Shown here: positions 33,129-44,714 of the stretch, in pieces
Layout of the letters: every line of letters begins with the position of its first letter
Numbering within the stretch: position 1 is the stretch's first letter
Source of the DNA: Chelydra serpentina
Taxonomy: Eukaryota; Chordata; Testudines; Chelydridae
Direction of reading: 5' to 3'
NCBI GenBank assembly: GCA_037349315.1
Contig: JBAIAC010000004.1
Coordinates: 26,539,001 to 26,603,000, forward strand
DNA length: 64,000 nucleotides
The notes under the pieces: generated by a model
What the model saw: the letters and a program-made list of their open reading frames with translations, nothing else
The model's database searches: none
Told to the model about the DNA's origin: nothing
Translations under genes and position numbers: made by a program

Positions 33129-33230
33129 CACCTAACTGGAATACATATGAGCAAGCACTCGAAGAAGAAAACACGGTTACTCACCGTAGTAAATAGTGTT
33201 CTTCGAGATGTGTTGCTCATATGTATTCCA
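33129..33230. repeat. DIRS copy 1 internal complementary region
   Basis: The first part (to ~33167) is the complement of the outer left end as preserved in copy 2. The second part (~33168-33230) is the complement of this copy's own right end, including the variant 'ctatttactacgg'. The joint corresponds to the two element ends placed head to tail, as in the circular intermediate proposed for DIRS1. Confidence 0.9.
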
Positions 33231-33262
33231 AACCCGCCCCCCTTCCCCACTGTCGGAGTAGC

Positions 33263-33476
33263 CGGCAAGAAGGAACTGAGGGGGCGATGGGCCGGCTGCA
33301 GTATATATCGGGGCACCTAACGGCGCCACTCCAGGGGGCGCCAGCCGGCCCACCGAGTGTTGCTAGGGTAAAAATCTTCCGACGATCGTGCACGCCGCGC
33401 GCGCACACCTAACTGGAATACATATGAGCAACACATCTCGAAGAACACTATTTACTACGGTGAGTAACCGTGTTTT
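33263..33476 (-). repeat. DIRS copy 1 right inverted repeat
   Basis: Complement of the left repeat, plus a ~31-bp outer extension ending 'gtaaccgtgtttt' that has no left counterpart. Unequal repeats of this kind are known in DIRS1. Confidence 0.9.
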
Positions 33477-33481
33477 AGCCC

Positions 33482-35334
33482 TGCACTTAGCTCTCCCTGG
33501 TCCTGAGCTGGAAAGATGGGCTCTTAAGGTACTGCTGCTCACATCCTCTGCTTCCCCCAATCTCCTATGACAACTAGTAGGAATTTGCCCTTCATTATCT
33601 CTGGCTGAACTATTTATTGCAAAATTATGAATGGCAAATAATTCCTGGCTGAATATTCTCATAGCCTAGTGCTGAAATAGGGGAGCTGAGCATGCTGCTG
33701 GACCCCCCCCAGTTTGAAATGGTTTCCGTCCGATACAGGGTTTACAGTTTGGTTCAATGGCTCTCAGCACCCTCACTATACAAATTGTTCCTGCACCTCT
33801 GAATATTCTTGAAACTTTTGGCATTTGTGAACATTTTCACAAATACCAACCTCTTCTGTCTGAATACTTGCAAATAACATGAACCCACTAATCATATCAA
33901 ACCAACGCAGTGCTTTAACTCACAAAGAAAGCTTCACTCTTCAACCAGCTATGCTTCCAGAGTGCGAGATTGTCCTTTCTGAAAGAGGGCAGAATATAGA
34001 TCGTCTTATAAACCTGGGCAATATTGCATTCCAATGTACAGAAAAAAGGATAATTTCCTTTGACAAAACCACGAACTAAAGGAAGGGAGCAGAGAAAGCA
34101 GAGGTGCATTTATCAGACTCATGGGTTTCTGTGAATGTAGCAGAGGAAGAACTAGCCCCCTCACACAAAATAAATTCATATTTATGAGGCCTAAACAGCA
34201 CAGTAAAGTTTTGTGACTAGACCAGACTTTTCTACCACTGAAAACTTCTTAAATTTGATTGTTTGCTTCCAGACTGAGGCCTGTTATAGTTGATCCAAAC
34301 TGGTTTTCAGTGGGTATTTTTAGGTCTAACAAAATAACATACCACAAAATTCTATACATTCCTCTTTTTGTACAAGGAACATAATACAAATGACAGGTGA
34401 GCGTAAGAATGAAAATAGCTTAGCTGGTTATTGGTGGGATCTGACTAGAATACATCTGTGGTGTTTTATAAATTGGTTATGTTACCCCCTTTTATCAGCA
34501 GCAGATGAGTTTTTCATACTTGTGATACTTCACATAGGTTTCCTATTATTCATTGGTTGAAGTAATCAACAGCTATGGATTATTTCAGGTGAAGAAAATT
34601 ATGGAGATTTTACTGACAGGTACAGGAAACATGATGCTTTTTCTTTAGTAAATTTGTTTCCATTGCTGTTATTATTGGATTGTGTTAGGCACCCAGAGGC
34701 ATTTAGGCATGAGGTATCACAAACACAGTGGAAACCTTAGTGAATTTCTTTCCCCTATTCCACTGAACTGCATGACAAGAGGCAGTTCACTAGAAATGAA
34801 AATGCACTTTGTAACCATATGGGCTACACTGAGGGATAGATTGTGACTAGCCCTCAGTGTTGAGGCAAGGGACTAAGGGTTCCTCCCCTTGCTAATGGTT
34901 TCTTATATCTAGGTGCTGCTGGGGATGGAAATACAGGAGCTGAATATAATCTCTCCCCTCAAGGAGCAAGTGGAGTCATGAATACATCCTCCCCATCAAG
35001 TTTCTGTCAGCAGAGCTGGCTGGCTATGCAGGGGGAGTACACAGTAGCTTGAAACAGAGTGTTGTAAAGTAATGTGTGCTCCAGTGCAATAGGTGAATCC
35101 CAGGAGGAAACATAGCCCAGATCCTCAGCGTAATTAGGAGCTTAATTCCCATTGAAATCAATGGAAGTTAAGTGTCTAAACATCTTTGAGGATCTGTGCC
35201 AATGCCTCTGAGCAGTAATAATGATGCATAGTGCCCCTTGGTGCTCCCTCTGGTGCAGTATTCTTATGCACTGTCCTTTACTCAAGGCTGTGCCTAAGGG
35301 CATGACCTAGCCCTACATGGAGTTTCACGGGAGG
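33482..35334. other. Unassigned sequence
   Basis: AT-rich. One 'cattgaaatcaatggaag' motif at ~35150, embedded in 'agatcctcagcg...tgaggatctg' inverted flanks. No gene seen. Confidence 0.4.
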
Positions 35335-35545
35335 GCAGTGTTGCCTAATGGCTAGAGCACTAAACTGGGACTCAGGAGACCAGAGTACAATTCCCAGCTC
35401 TAACATTGGCCTGCTGGGTGATCTTGGGGCAGTCAGTTCACCACTCTGTGCCTCAGCTTCTCATCTATAAAATGGGAAGAAGGCTCCTGTGCTTTGAGAT
35501 CTACTGATGAAAAGTGCTGTATAATAGAGAATAATAATAATACCT
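35335..35545 (+). repeat. MIR-like CORE-SINE
   Basis: 'ttgcctaatggctagagcac' (tRNA-like head), 'gtgatcttggggcagtcag' and 'catctataaaatgggaag' (core and tail), ending in an (aat)n-like tract. Confidence 0.7.
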
Positions 35546-36186
35546 AAGCTCAACATGAGCAGGTTCTACAGCTATTGTTTTATTTATTTATGGGGGGGGG
35601 GAAAGAATAATAAACGTTGTATTTATGGGCCCAATTCTGTCACTCTTATTCATGGTCAGTGGCATTTATTCCAACAAGAGGTCCTACTGAGCACAGTGGG
35701 ACAACTCCTATGAGTAACAGTTGCTCTGTGTAAGTTAAGGTTGTGGAATTGGGCCCAGAATGATCACACTTTTAGAGTCTAAATGTTTACAGAACAGTAG
35801 TGACAGTAAATATATTGTTAAAGATTCTTGCATTGAACTTGGCTTTTACATTTATTCAGGGCACCTCTTGGGTGTATCCTAAGTTTCCAGCAGCATTGGG
35901 AGCTGAGGAAGCCTAGTACCTCTCAGGACCAGATCAGATGGTTGCTTGTCTGTTCTGGAAACACAAACCACCACACACTTTTTACATGTTGGGTGGCACT
36001 ACAGAGTCATATTCATTATTAACTGACTGATTTCACTGGGGGACACTGCATCTGGGCAATGTTATATATTTAGGGGGTCACAAATCTTGTGCCTGATTAG
36101 CTTTTTAGCAATGGAGCAGCACAGAAGTTTTTTATACCCGATACACATTATAAAAAAAAAAATTCAGGAGATGCAAACCAGCACAC
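35546..36186. other. Unassigned sequence
   Basis: 35630-35760 begins 'gggcccaattctgtcac' and ends 'gtggaattgggcccag', a ~130-bp stem-like arrangement that may be an old MITE. Otherwise nothing recognised. Confidence 0.4.
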
Positions 36187-36289
36187 AGGGCTTTGAACTG
36201 TGCTCCGGCTCTGCTCCAGCTCCAGGCAAAAACCTGCAGCTCCACTGCTCCGGAGCTGCTCCGCGGGCTCTGCTCCAAAGCCCTCCCCA
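36187..36289. mobile_element. Short hAT-like MITE (~103 bp)
   Basis: 'cagggctttgaactgtgctc' pairs with the inverse of 'ggctctgctccaaagccct'. Flanks ccagcaca/cccacaca are similar but not identical. The interior repeats 'gctccgg' blocks. Confidence 0.55.
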
Positions 36290-36450
36290 CACAGACAAAA
36301 CTCTCACTTATAGTACTGTCCTTATATGGTACAACTCTTTCTGTAATTAAAAAGGATGGAGCAGGAACTCTGTCCACCCAATCATATTACAGTATGTTAC
36401 AAAGTCCTCCCTCTGTCATACCTAGGCTTTCAAAACATGAAAGGTCCAGT

Positions 36451-36611
36451 CAATGTTCCCTCTAATTTTTGACAGGCTGCGTGCACAAAAAATTTCTTCT
36501 GTGCAAATTGTTGTGCCTCTGCAAATTTTTGTGCGTGCAGTATTTCCCCATGTGTGCGGGGTTTAGGATTTGTGTGCGAACGCACATGCGCACAGCTTAG
36601 AGGGAACAGTG
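36451..36611. mobile_element. hAT-type MITE (161 bp)
   Basis: Ends CAATGTTCCCTCTAA and TTAGAGGGAACAGTG are near-inverses. GGTCCAGT is repeated at 36443-36450 and 36612-36619. Non-coding, with short 'tgtgcaaat' internal repeats. Confidence 0.9.
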
Positions 36612-36619
36612 GGTCCAGT

Positions 36620-37369
36620 CCTATTCCTCTGAATGCAAAACTCCCATTGAAGCAATTGAGAAGATGCATAACAAATGCAGGATCAGTTCTCAGAGAAATT
36701 TCCCCCCACCCTACTCCCTTGTTCTGCACACAGAACTACCAGCCATATCAGAGGGATTTGAATTGAGAGATCCGGGGAGAATTATACTCACCAAGTATTT
36801 AAAGTTTCTTCTAAGGATATAGCCCATAGATCAAGGACAAAGCCCTCTGCCTTACTTGTGAAATACCTTTTTTATTTTTTGCTATTGATTCACAAAAGCC
36901 AAGGTGTGATGCAGCATTCCTAGTGAAAATATCTAGACTGTCACTTTATAGAAGATCAGTCTTCTGCAGTTCCACCCAAAAAGTATTTTTGACCATGAGA
37001 AAGTAGCAACAACATTAGGGGATTGCTACCTTTATATTTTATTGTGCAAAAACAAACCAACCCACACTTGCTACGAGGATTGTGCTAATACTTCTGTTCA
37101 CAGTACATTACTTACCATAAGGATTAACTTAAGTCCAGAGTAGCTCAAAAATACCCTAGGTATTGATCCATGGCATATCCACTTTGTACTAGAGATAATC
37201 TAAATTTCAAAGTATGAAAGATCTAATCCTATGCTCCACCTGCAGACTGGGGCCAATCCTGCTGGCTTTTTTCCTACTTAAATGAACCGTTTTTTGCCTG
37301 AATAAGGCTGGCAGGCTTTTTCCTCTTTAATGCACTGACAAAAAAGAAGAATGGGCCATGTCTTGTATC
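36620..37369. other. Unassigned sequence
   Basis: Nothing recognised. Confidence 0.4.
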
Positions 37370-37372
37370 TTG

Positions 37373-37657
37373 GCCCAGGTCTACACTAGAGGTGGTGGTC
37401 GATGTAAGGTACGCAACTTCAGCTACATGAATAACATAGCTGAAGTCGACGTACCTCGATCGACTTACCGCACTGTGAGGATGCCGCAGGGTCGACTGCC
37501 CTCGCTCCCCCGTCGACTCCGCTTCTTCCTCTCACTGGGGGTGGATTGCCGGAGTCGACGGCAGAGCAATCGGGGATCAATTTATCGCATCTACACTAGA
37601 CGCGAAAAATCGATCCCCGAAAGATCGATCGCTCCGGTGGGTAATGTAGACAAGCCC
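37373..37657 (+). mobile_element. Harbinger-type MITE, copy 3 (diverged)
   Basis: Starts GCCCAGGTCTACACTAGA, ends AATGTAGACAAGCCC. TTG is repeated at 37370-37372 and 37658-37660. The 'cttcagctac/gtagctgaag'-type hairpin is kept, but the middle differs from copies 1, 2 and 4, so it is a subfamily. Confidence 0.8.
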
Positions 37658-37660
37658 TTG

Positions 37661-38217
37661 GTTAGACTCAAACGTTACAGATTTAAACCAAGAGCCAACA
37701 TCAAATGGATCTTGAAATTTCCATCTTTTTTTTATTCTAAGAAGCCAATATCAAATAAGAAAGCCAGGCCTGCAGACTGGTGCAAGGCGGCTCCTTACTC
37801 ACACAGCTGGTCTCACGACTGAGTCCTGTAGCAGCACCAGGATTAGCGTAGGGTCTAGCTGAGCCATCAGGATTATGGGTATTGGTGGCCCAGTGTTGAC
37901 TAGGGAAATTGAGTCTGTTCAGATAAAATAAGTGTAACCCTTTTGCCAGGTGCCAATGGCAGCCACAAGCCCAGGGTTAGATTTGTGGAGGGGTTCTTTT
38001 TGAAAACAGAAAAGTCCCCATCCGGAGCTGTATCACTACATCTGGCTCTGGGAAATTAAGTCATAACCTCCCTGGTCATCTTCCTACATGGGTCTTCCCT
38101 ACTTGCAAACATTCAGGAGTCCTGTGGAACATGAAACCATAAATAATTTGGGGGAAAAAAAGAAGAGCAAACAAGAGAAACAAAATACAATAACTATATA
38201 TATTTACATACAAGGTT
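37661..38217. other. Unassigned sequence
   Basis: Nothing recognised. Confidence 0.4.
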
Positions 38218-39643
38218 TTACTTCTGGGAGAATTCTGCACCAAAATATTAAAAATTCTGCAAAGTTCTGCACATTTTGTCAGACTAACCCAATATAACAT
38301 CAGTTTCTATTATTTTGGTCATTATTTCAAAATACCTGTCAGCAAGTATGTCTGCAACAATAGAGACAACAAAAAACATCCCCCCAGGAGCGAAGAGTTA
38401 AAGAAACCCCTCCACCCACATGGATCCTCACTGCAGGATCAAGGTACAAGTTACCCTGAAGTAGAAGAGATGGGGAGGAAGGCAGAGAGCAGGTCAGTCA
38501 GTTGAGAGAATGCATTAGTTTAGTGGAGTCTGTCCCCAGTCTCTTCCCAGGGACAGGTGAGGGTGCTCCCTGGTTCTCTGAGGGCAAATGGATCCCAAGA
38601 TCCACTTGCTGCTCCTAGGCCCCCACCCTTCTTCAGCTCCTCCTCTCTCAAATCCTCACCCCAGGAACTATTCCCCTTCAGGTGCTCCTCCCACACTCCC
38701 TGCCCCCTCCTTCAGGGCATAGCACTTTGCCCTCACCTCTCCTTTCCCCTGGAGATTGACTCCTCTTTCCCACCTTACTGGCCACCCCTAGGCTCCAAAA
38801 CCTCCCCACCACAGGGGACCCTCTGCTTCTCCCCTCCAACCACTGGGGACCCTCTGCTTCTCCCCACCCACTCCCACCACAGGGTCCTGTATGCCCCCCC
38901 ACCACCACCCTGACTGACCCCTTCCTTGCCTGCCCCACCCCCAGACACCTAGCGCAGCAGAGGAAACTGACCGTGGGTGTCACAGTCAGAGAACCCTGAC
39001 TCCTGGAGGAGGGGGCTCTGCCTGCGTGGTGCAGCAGGTCAGAGCGCCGCCTGGGGTGCAGCTGCGATTCAAAACTCATGAGGGGGGTAAGTATGCCCCT
39101 GCCCTCCCTAAATGGCACCCTTGGCCAAAGCTCCCTGTGACTTCCCCATAGCGGCTTGTATCAGCCCCATGCCTCTGCAGGGCAGGTGCATCAACAGGGC
39201 ATGGGATCCACACACTGGGGCTGCCTCACCACTGGCTGCACAGAGGTGGGGAATTACCCTGCAGCCCTTCCCAGGGACACGGAATTGGCAGTGAGGCTGC
39301 ATCCGACACTGCGCAAGGGCCAGGCCTGCCCCAGCAACACCCCGAGGCTCTGCCCCTCTGCACCGGGCACCCTGTGATAACAAGTGTTGCATGCCTAGCC
39401 TTGTCCTGACATAGGCGGTGATTTTCATCTCTCCCAGCTGTTCCCAGTGCCCGAACCGATGCACCCGCTTGGAAATGCTGCCGGGGAGGGGCACATGACA
39501 CTTCTTGTGGCTTCCCTTTGCTTCCCCATCAGAATCTATTATTCTGAGGGGAAACAAAAAAATCTGTGGGCGGGGTGGGGGGAGACACACACACACACGA
39601 ATTCTGCAGGTACATAGTGGCACAGAATTCCCTCCAGAAGTAA
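38218..39643. mobile_element. Non-autonomous DNA transposon (~1.4 kb)
   Basis: Left end TTACTTCTGGGAGAATTCTG pairs with the inverse of the right end (CAGAATTCCCTCCAGAAGTAA). The interior is C-rich from 38560 to 38960 and non-coding. The open frames of up to 171 codons show no domain. No flanking duplication was found, so hAT membership is only probable. Confidence 0.6.
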
Positions 39644-42600
39644 CTGGGGAAAGAAACCCTAAACAATGGCCAACCCCTCAATTCCATTGTATCAACTGTC
39701 CCACTTGTTGTGGTCCAGAAGTCTTGGTGACAAACACACTGTTTGAAAGAGACGTGGTGATCGCCAGGAAGCGGCTCTCCTCGTCCACTCCAGTGAATTA
39801 CTTACCACACAATTGCATTCTGATCTATAGCTATGTAGTCCAGTTCTGTGACTTCAACTCTGCCACTGCTGTTCTGGTGGGGCCCTTTTATGTAGTCAGC
39901 TCTCCACCACCACTTGCCCAAACAGGCTTCACTGTGCAGTCAGCTCCACATCATGGCTGTTAGTTGAGTGTAGTCCAGTCTGGTCAAGTCAAATCACTCC
40001 GCTCAAGATTCAGAATCTCTAATAGAAACCTACAAAACAAGCCTTTTTGACAAAGCCCCTACTCCTTGGAAGAATCTCAGACAGAGCTCTCTAGTCTCTT
40101 ACTGAACTTTAATCCCCATTCCCAAACCAGAGTTCAATATCGATAAGGTCAGGTTGACCAACATACTCTAGGGCATATTTTGCACAACTCCTATGCCTTT
40201 TCCTAAGATCAGTCACAGTAACAATCTATTAGCATGTGTACAACCACAACACAGATATAGTCCAAGCAAAAAAACCCACAGTATGTGGAACTAATGGTAA
40301 GAAATATTGTAATTTGTGTAATAATGGTGGCCAGAGCTAGCTTTTCCCCTATAGAAAGTGCAGACAGTTCCATCCCTTTACACCTTCTAGCTCTGGGGTT
40401 TAGCACAAACCTAGTCTCAAAACTCAAACTAGTCATCACATGTTTGCAAGAGTTAACCCTGTTCCCACCTGTCTGTATGCTTCTTAGTTCTGGCCAGGAA
40501 TAGAACCAGGAACACAAAATACAGCTTTTACCTTATCAATGAACTGGCTATGCCTAGGAAGTTCATTGCTATGCCAGCATCCACATTTGCAAATCACATG
40601 GGTCTTTAGTCAGGGGACAACAAGATGCCTTCCTCTTCTGGTAGGGACTTTCACTTATTATCTTGCTTCTACAGGATAAAGGGCATGTGGAGGTTGATCA
40701 ACTACAACACATAACAACCCAGGTACATGTTGAGTTCTGGTTAGACAGAAGAAATTCTCCCTTGATTTATTTCTCCCTAAGAAGAAGCCTGATCTTTTAT
40801 AAACCTTTGATTACAGAACAAAGCTCAGCTGCCCTGGTTAACACAAGGCTTAGCTGGGGATCCAGCTGCTTTCCTTCATCTTTAATGAGCTCAGATTAGA
40901 ATCTACAGTTGGGATTTAACCCCAATCTCCCCAGCCCACAGTTTCTCCAGGAGCAGCAGGCACTCTCAATATCCAAGCTTACAAATGCTAGATTTATACA
41001 ACTCCAGTTTCCTCAAGCCCACTTGCAGTGCTGGCCAGTTTGGCAGTTTCTGCTTAGTGGTAAATGTCATGACAATAAGAATCTCCTTTTGGGATGCTTT
41101 TGCACACCCCATTATAAAATAGCAGAGTAAGCTTTGGATGAGTATTCTGATACTCACCCATCATAAGCTTTGACTCATACTGCAGATGTTTGCAAACCAA
41201 TGCCAGACTAGCATATACTTCTTTAGATATAGGGCACCCTGATATGGGGTAATACCCATTTCAGAAAAACATCAAAACATGGTTGAACTGCTTTTATTCC
41301 ACTGGCTACATTTGCTATTTGGGAAGTTCAGCAGGGTAGCAGAATAACTTTGATCCTTTCTAATAAATAAACGTTTCCTTTAAGAAATGTCTTCATTTTG
41401 GGTATCACTAAGTAGCCTTTTACTTCCTGGCTGCAGCTAGATTGCCCTGACCACTTCCCTTGGCATGTCTGACCTTTTCTCAGGTTTTTTCCTGCCTGAG
41501 GTTGCTAGTGGGTTACTTCTTAGCTCTGTTTTGAGAAGAGGTCTGTTCTTTTAAAAGTTGTAGAAACTTTTGGTTGGATAGACACTAATGGGTTGGGGTT
41601 TTTCTTTGTTTGTTTGTTTCCAAATTTTATGCACATGCCTTGAACTTTCACAATTTAATGCATGTTAGCTATAACATAAATTTTCAATTTCACATTCTTG
41701 TTAAACAAACATATAACAGTCTTTACTGAAGTAAGAATTGTCAAAACTCCATACCCCTATTTATTCCTGTATCTTTTATAGGTGAAGAGCTCATTCCCTT
41801 AAATTAGTGCTTCTCAATTTTCTGCAATTCTGGAGTTCAGATGCTTTTTTAGACCTCGTTAGTTGAGAAATCTGGGTGAAAAACTTGCCAGATTTTGCTA
41901 GTAAGATTTCCTGTACTACCTGGTTTAGGTCAGGTTGGAAGTACTGTGAAAATAGCTTCTCACAGGATTTCCACTTTAGAATAAGTGGCCTTTATTTCCT
42001 TATACTTCTGTTATGTAATGGCCTGATCCAATGCCCATTGAAGACAATGGGAATTCTTCCATTGACTTTCATGGACATTGGACTAGGCCAAATTTAGATT
42101 GATATAATCAGCTAAATGCAACCAAGTTGATAAAAAGAAATAAATTTTCCTCACCCACAGTTTTAATAGTCAGAAACAAACACTATCAAGAGGGCCTTCC
42201 ACATTAAGTCCAAAGCCCATATCTCGTTGATCTTTGTTCAAGATGTCTCAGCAAAAGAAGAATTTTGTGCACATTTACCAGCTTACCTCCTAGGAAGCTT
42301 GAAGGATGATTGGGACCATAAAACATGTGTTTTATTTCCGTTTTATTTGGATACAGGAAGGCTATAAAAGTTTAAATTCACTTTGTATGTGTGTTTTATA
42401 TTTACCACTTGTTGAAGAACAATAAACCATTTTCCGTGCTTAGTGGCTGCACAGGTAACTTATGGGAGCAATAAAACTTTACATCCCTGGCATAATACAT
42501 CACTCATTTGTCTAGCTAGCTGGAAAATCAACTCAGAATAAGTTTTAATACATCAACCAAAGCTGGGATACTAGTAGGGTCCTTCCAAAATTCTCTCTTG

Positions 42601-42715
42601 TTATACACTGTGGGTGAAAGGATTTAAACAAATCTTGTAGAAGAATAAACAAAGCTTTCACAACAGGTGAAAATCCTTCATCCATAATATCTAATTCTTG
42701 TTTAAGTGTATCTTA
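39644..42715. other. Unassigned 3.1-kb stretch
   Basis: No recognised domain or terminal inverted repeat. 42030-42080 holds two inverted copies of the 'cattgaagacaatggga' motif. The stretch could include an old LTR element, but I see no primer-binding site or repeated ends. Confidence 0.4.
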
Positions 42716-43011
42716 GGGTAGGTCTACACTTACCGGCTGGATCGGAGGCGTCGGATCGATGTTCTGGGTTCGATTTATCGCGTCTTGTCTAGACGCAATA
42801 AATCGAACCAGGAAGTGCTCCCCCGTCGACGCTGGTAATCCAGCTCAACGAACGGAGTAGGCGGAGTCGACGGGGGAGCCTGTGCGCTGCGTGTGGACCC
42901 CGGGTAAGTACGTTTTCATTCGAACTAAGATAGTTCGACTTCAGCTACGTTATTCACGTAGCTGAAGTTGCGTATCTTAGTTCGAATTGGGGGGTTAGTG
43001 TAGACCAGCCC
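42716..43011 (-). mobile_element. Harbinger-type MITE, copy 4 (inverted)
   Basis: Reverse orientation relative to copies 1-3. Starts GGGTAGGTCTACACTTA, ends GTGTAGACCAGCCC. TTA is exactly repeated at 42713-42715 and 43012-43014. Contains the same hairpins as copies 1 and 2. Confidence 0.9.
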
Positions 43012-43014
43012 TTA

Positions 43015-43494
43015 GACACACCAAGTGTGAACATATTGCAGGCATCTCTGGCACTCTCAGTCTGCCATTTTGACATATTTTCTAAGATGTTTTGCTATCA
43101 ATTTAACATGTTTAGTAAATTCCTGGTTCTACTGAAGCCAATGTCAAAACTCCCAATTACTTCATATGGGTCAGAATTTCACTCTTTATCATTCCTCTCC
43201 CCACTTTCTCTGTCATTGAGGACAATACTGCCTCCCTGTCACTCAGGCCCCTAACTTGGGGGTAACTTTGTTTTTTGTTTTTCATTTTGCCTCTCCCCTG
43301 CCTCACACATCCATATCATGTTCATAACAGGATGCACCATATTCATATTTCTTATTCAATATTTTTTTCTATCATCATTCAGTGAGTGGCCCTGTGTATT
43401 ATTTACTGCACACCATTCAAACCCTACAGTGGATACAGAATTCTTTTCTGATGTCTCTTAATTATTGCTTTATTAATGAATTTATCTTTACAAA
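43015..43494. other. Unassigned sequence
   Basis: Pyrimidine-rich, nothing recognised. Confidence 0.4.
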
Positions 43495-43570
43495 CCCCCC
43501 GTGAGGTGAGGTGGTACAATTATTCCCATTTTACACAGGCACAGAAACTGAGGCACAGAGATTAAAGCCA
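43495..43570 (-). repeat. MIR fragment
   Basis: 'attattcccattttacacag' and 'aaactgaggcacagagatta' are MIR tail and core in reverse. Confidence 0.65.
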
Positions 43571-43649
43571 AAACTGTCACTCTTCCTCCTCTTCTTTGAT
43601 TTTTGCTCAGCAGCAACAAATGAGGCCAAATGAAGTCTTTTCACCACTT

Positions 43650-44420
43650 TCTGTTTTGTACTAGTTTCATGGCTTTGTTAATCTTTAAACCTTTTTGTTC
43701 TATATGTCATTCTTCACTATGTCTATCCAACGCATCCTCAGTCTTCCTCTGTTACTAATTCCTTGCACTCTGGTATGTATCACCACATCTGGTATACTTT
43801 CCAGGTTGATCCTTAACACGTATCCAAACCATCACGGTCATTTTTCTTGAATCTTCTGTAATAGCGTTATTTCTTGCTTTAGCTGTTTTCTTATCACTTC
43901 ATTTTTTATTTTCTGTGATTTTGAAATTCTCAGTATTGCTCTCAATCAGTTCATTTCTGCAGTCACTATATTTTGTTTTTTGGCTTTCCTCATATTCCAA
44001 CACTCCACACCGTACAGCAGTATTGGCATGAAATTTGTCTCATATATGCTGATTTTCATTTTTATTTGAATGTCTTTAGCCTTCCAGAAAATTCTGCAAG
44101 ATCTGAATGCAATAGCACCTAGTCTGATTCTTATGTGATCTTTACAATTCCCAATGTTTGATACTAGTTCTCCAAGATTTACAAATGTTTCCACTTGTTC
44201 TAGTTTTTGTCTCCAACTCTGATCTTTATCTCTTCCTCTTGCTTTCCAGTTGGCATAATTCTCCTTGCTGATCTTCAGTCTGAATTTTCAGTTTTCCCAG
44301 TTTACCTATTTTTTTACTCTCTGTAAATCCTCTTTGGTCAATGCTATGAAGTCAGTACCAATCAATATAGTATCATTACAGCCTTTTTGAAATATGGAAT
44401 CTAAACCAGAGATTTCACAT
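43650..44420 (-). pseudogene. Non-CR1 LINE reverse transcriptase C-terminus
   Basis: Minus-strand reading shows the post-palm part of a LINE RT: FVNLGELVSNIGN (normally a YLGS-type motif), then RIRLGAIAFRSCRIFWKAKDI, then MPILLYGVECWNMRK, then a tail with RGRLRMRWID. This arrangement (RI..A..AF..L..IW, then LLYG.E.W) is found in RTE- and I/Jockey-like elements, not CR1. Several stops interrupt it. Clade cannot be fixed by eye. Confidence 0.55.
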
Positions 44421-44542
44421 TTAAATGTTCCAATTTAAGTCTTAATAAAAGTAACAAATATACAAGGGTATTCTGCCTCGGGCATCTGGAGACAAACTAC
44501 TCTGAGCTTCTCTCTTGTGCTTAGGATAACTATCACACTACT

Positions 44543-44701
44543 TAGTTAGTAGTTAGTTAGTACCCACTGCATCCGATGAAGTGGGTACTAACCCACGAAA
44601 ACTTATGCTGAAATAAATTTGTTAGTCTCTAAGGTGCTACAAGTTTTTCTTTCTTATTTTCGTTTTGCTGACACAGACTGACACGGCTACTACACTGAAA
44701 C
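44543..44701 (+). mobile_element. Short Penelope-like insertion with hammerhead-like fold
   Basis: A 159-bp insert flanked by the 13-bp direct repeat CTATCACACTACT (44530-44542 and 44702-44714). It starts with TAGT repeats. 44572-44604 reads CCGATGA, then stem gtgggt/acccac with loop acta, then GAAAA, close to a hammerhead ribozyme core. The end 'gacacggctactacactgaa' is the 3' tail of a repeat common in reptiles. Hammerhead motifs are known in Penelope-like retroelements; assignment here is inference. Confidence 0.55.
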
Positions 44702-44714
44702 CTATCACACTACT

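Larger units (their letters stand above)
27163..33476 (+). mobile_element. DIRS retrotransposon copy 1, left end truncated
   Basis: This 6314-bp DIRS-type (tyrosine-recombinase) retrotransposon has, in order: partial left inverted repeat (27163-27278), ORF1 gag-like, ORF2 reverse transcriptase-RNase H, ORF3 tyrosine recombinase, internal complementary region (33129-33230) and full right inverted repeat (33263-33476). All three frames are open. Compared with copy 2, about 60 bp of the outer left repeat are missing. AGCCC lies directly outside both ends (27158-27162, 33477-33481). GC and CpG content are far above the flanks. Replication of this class is thought to go through a circular intermediate integrated by the recombinase. 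Confidence 0.95.

Noticed and set aside
39108..39623. 171-codon minus-strand frame
   Set aside because: Inside a non-autonomous DNA transposon, no domain recognised.
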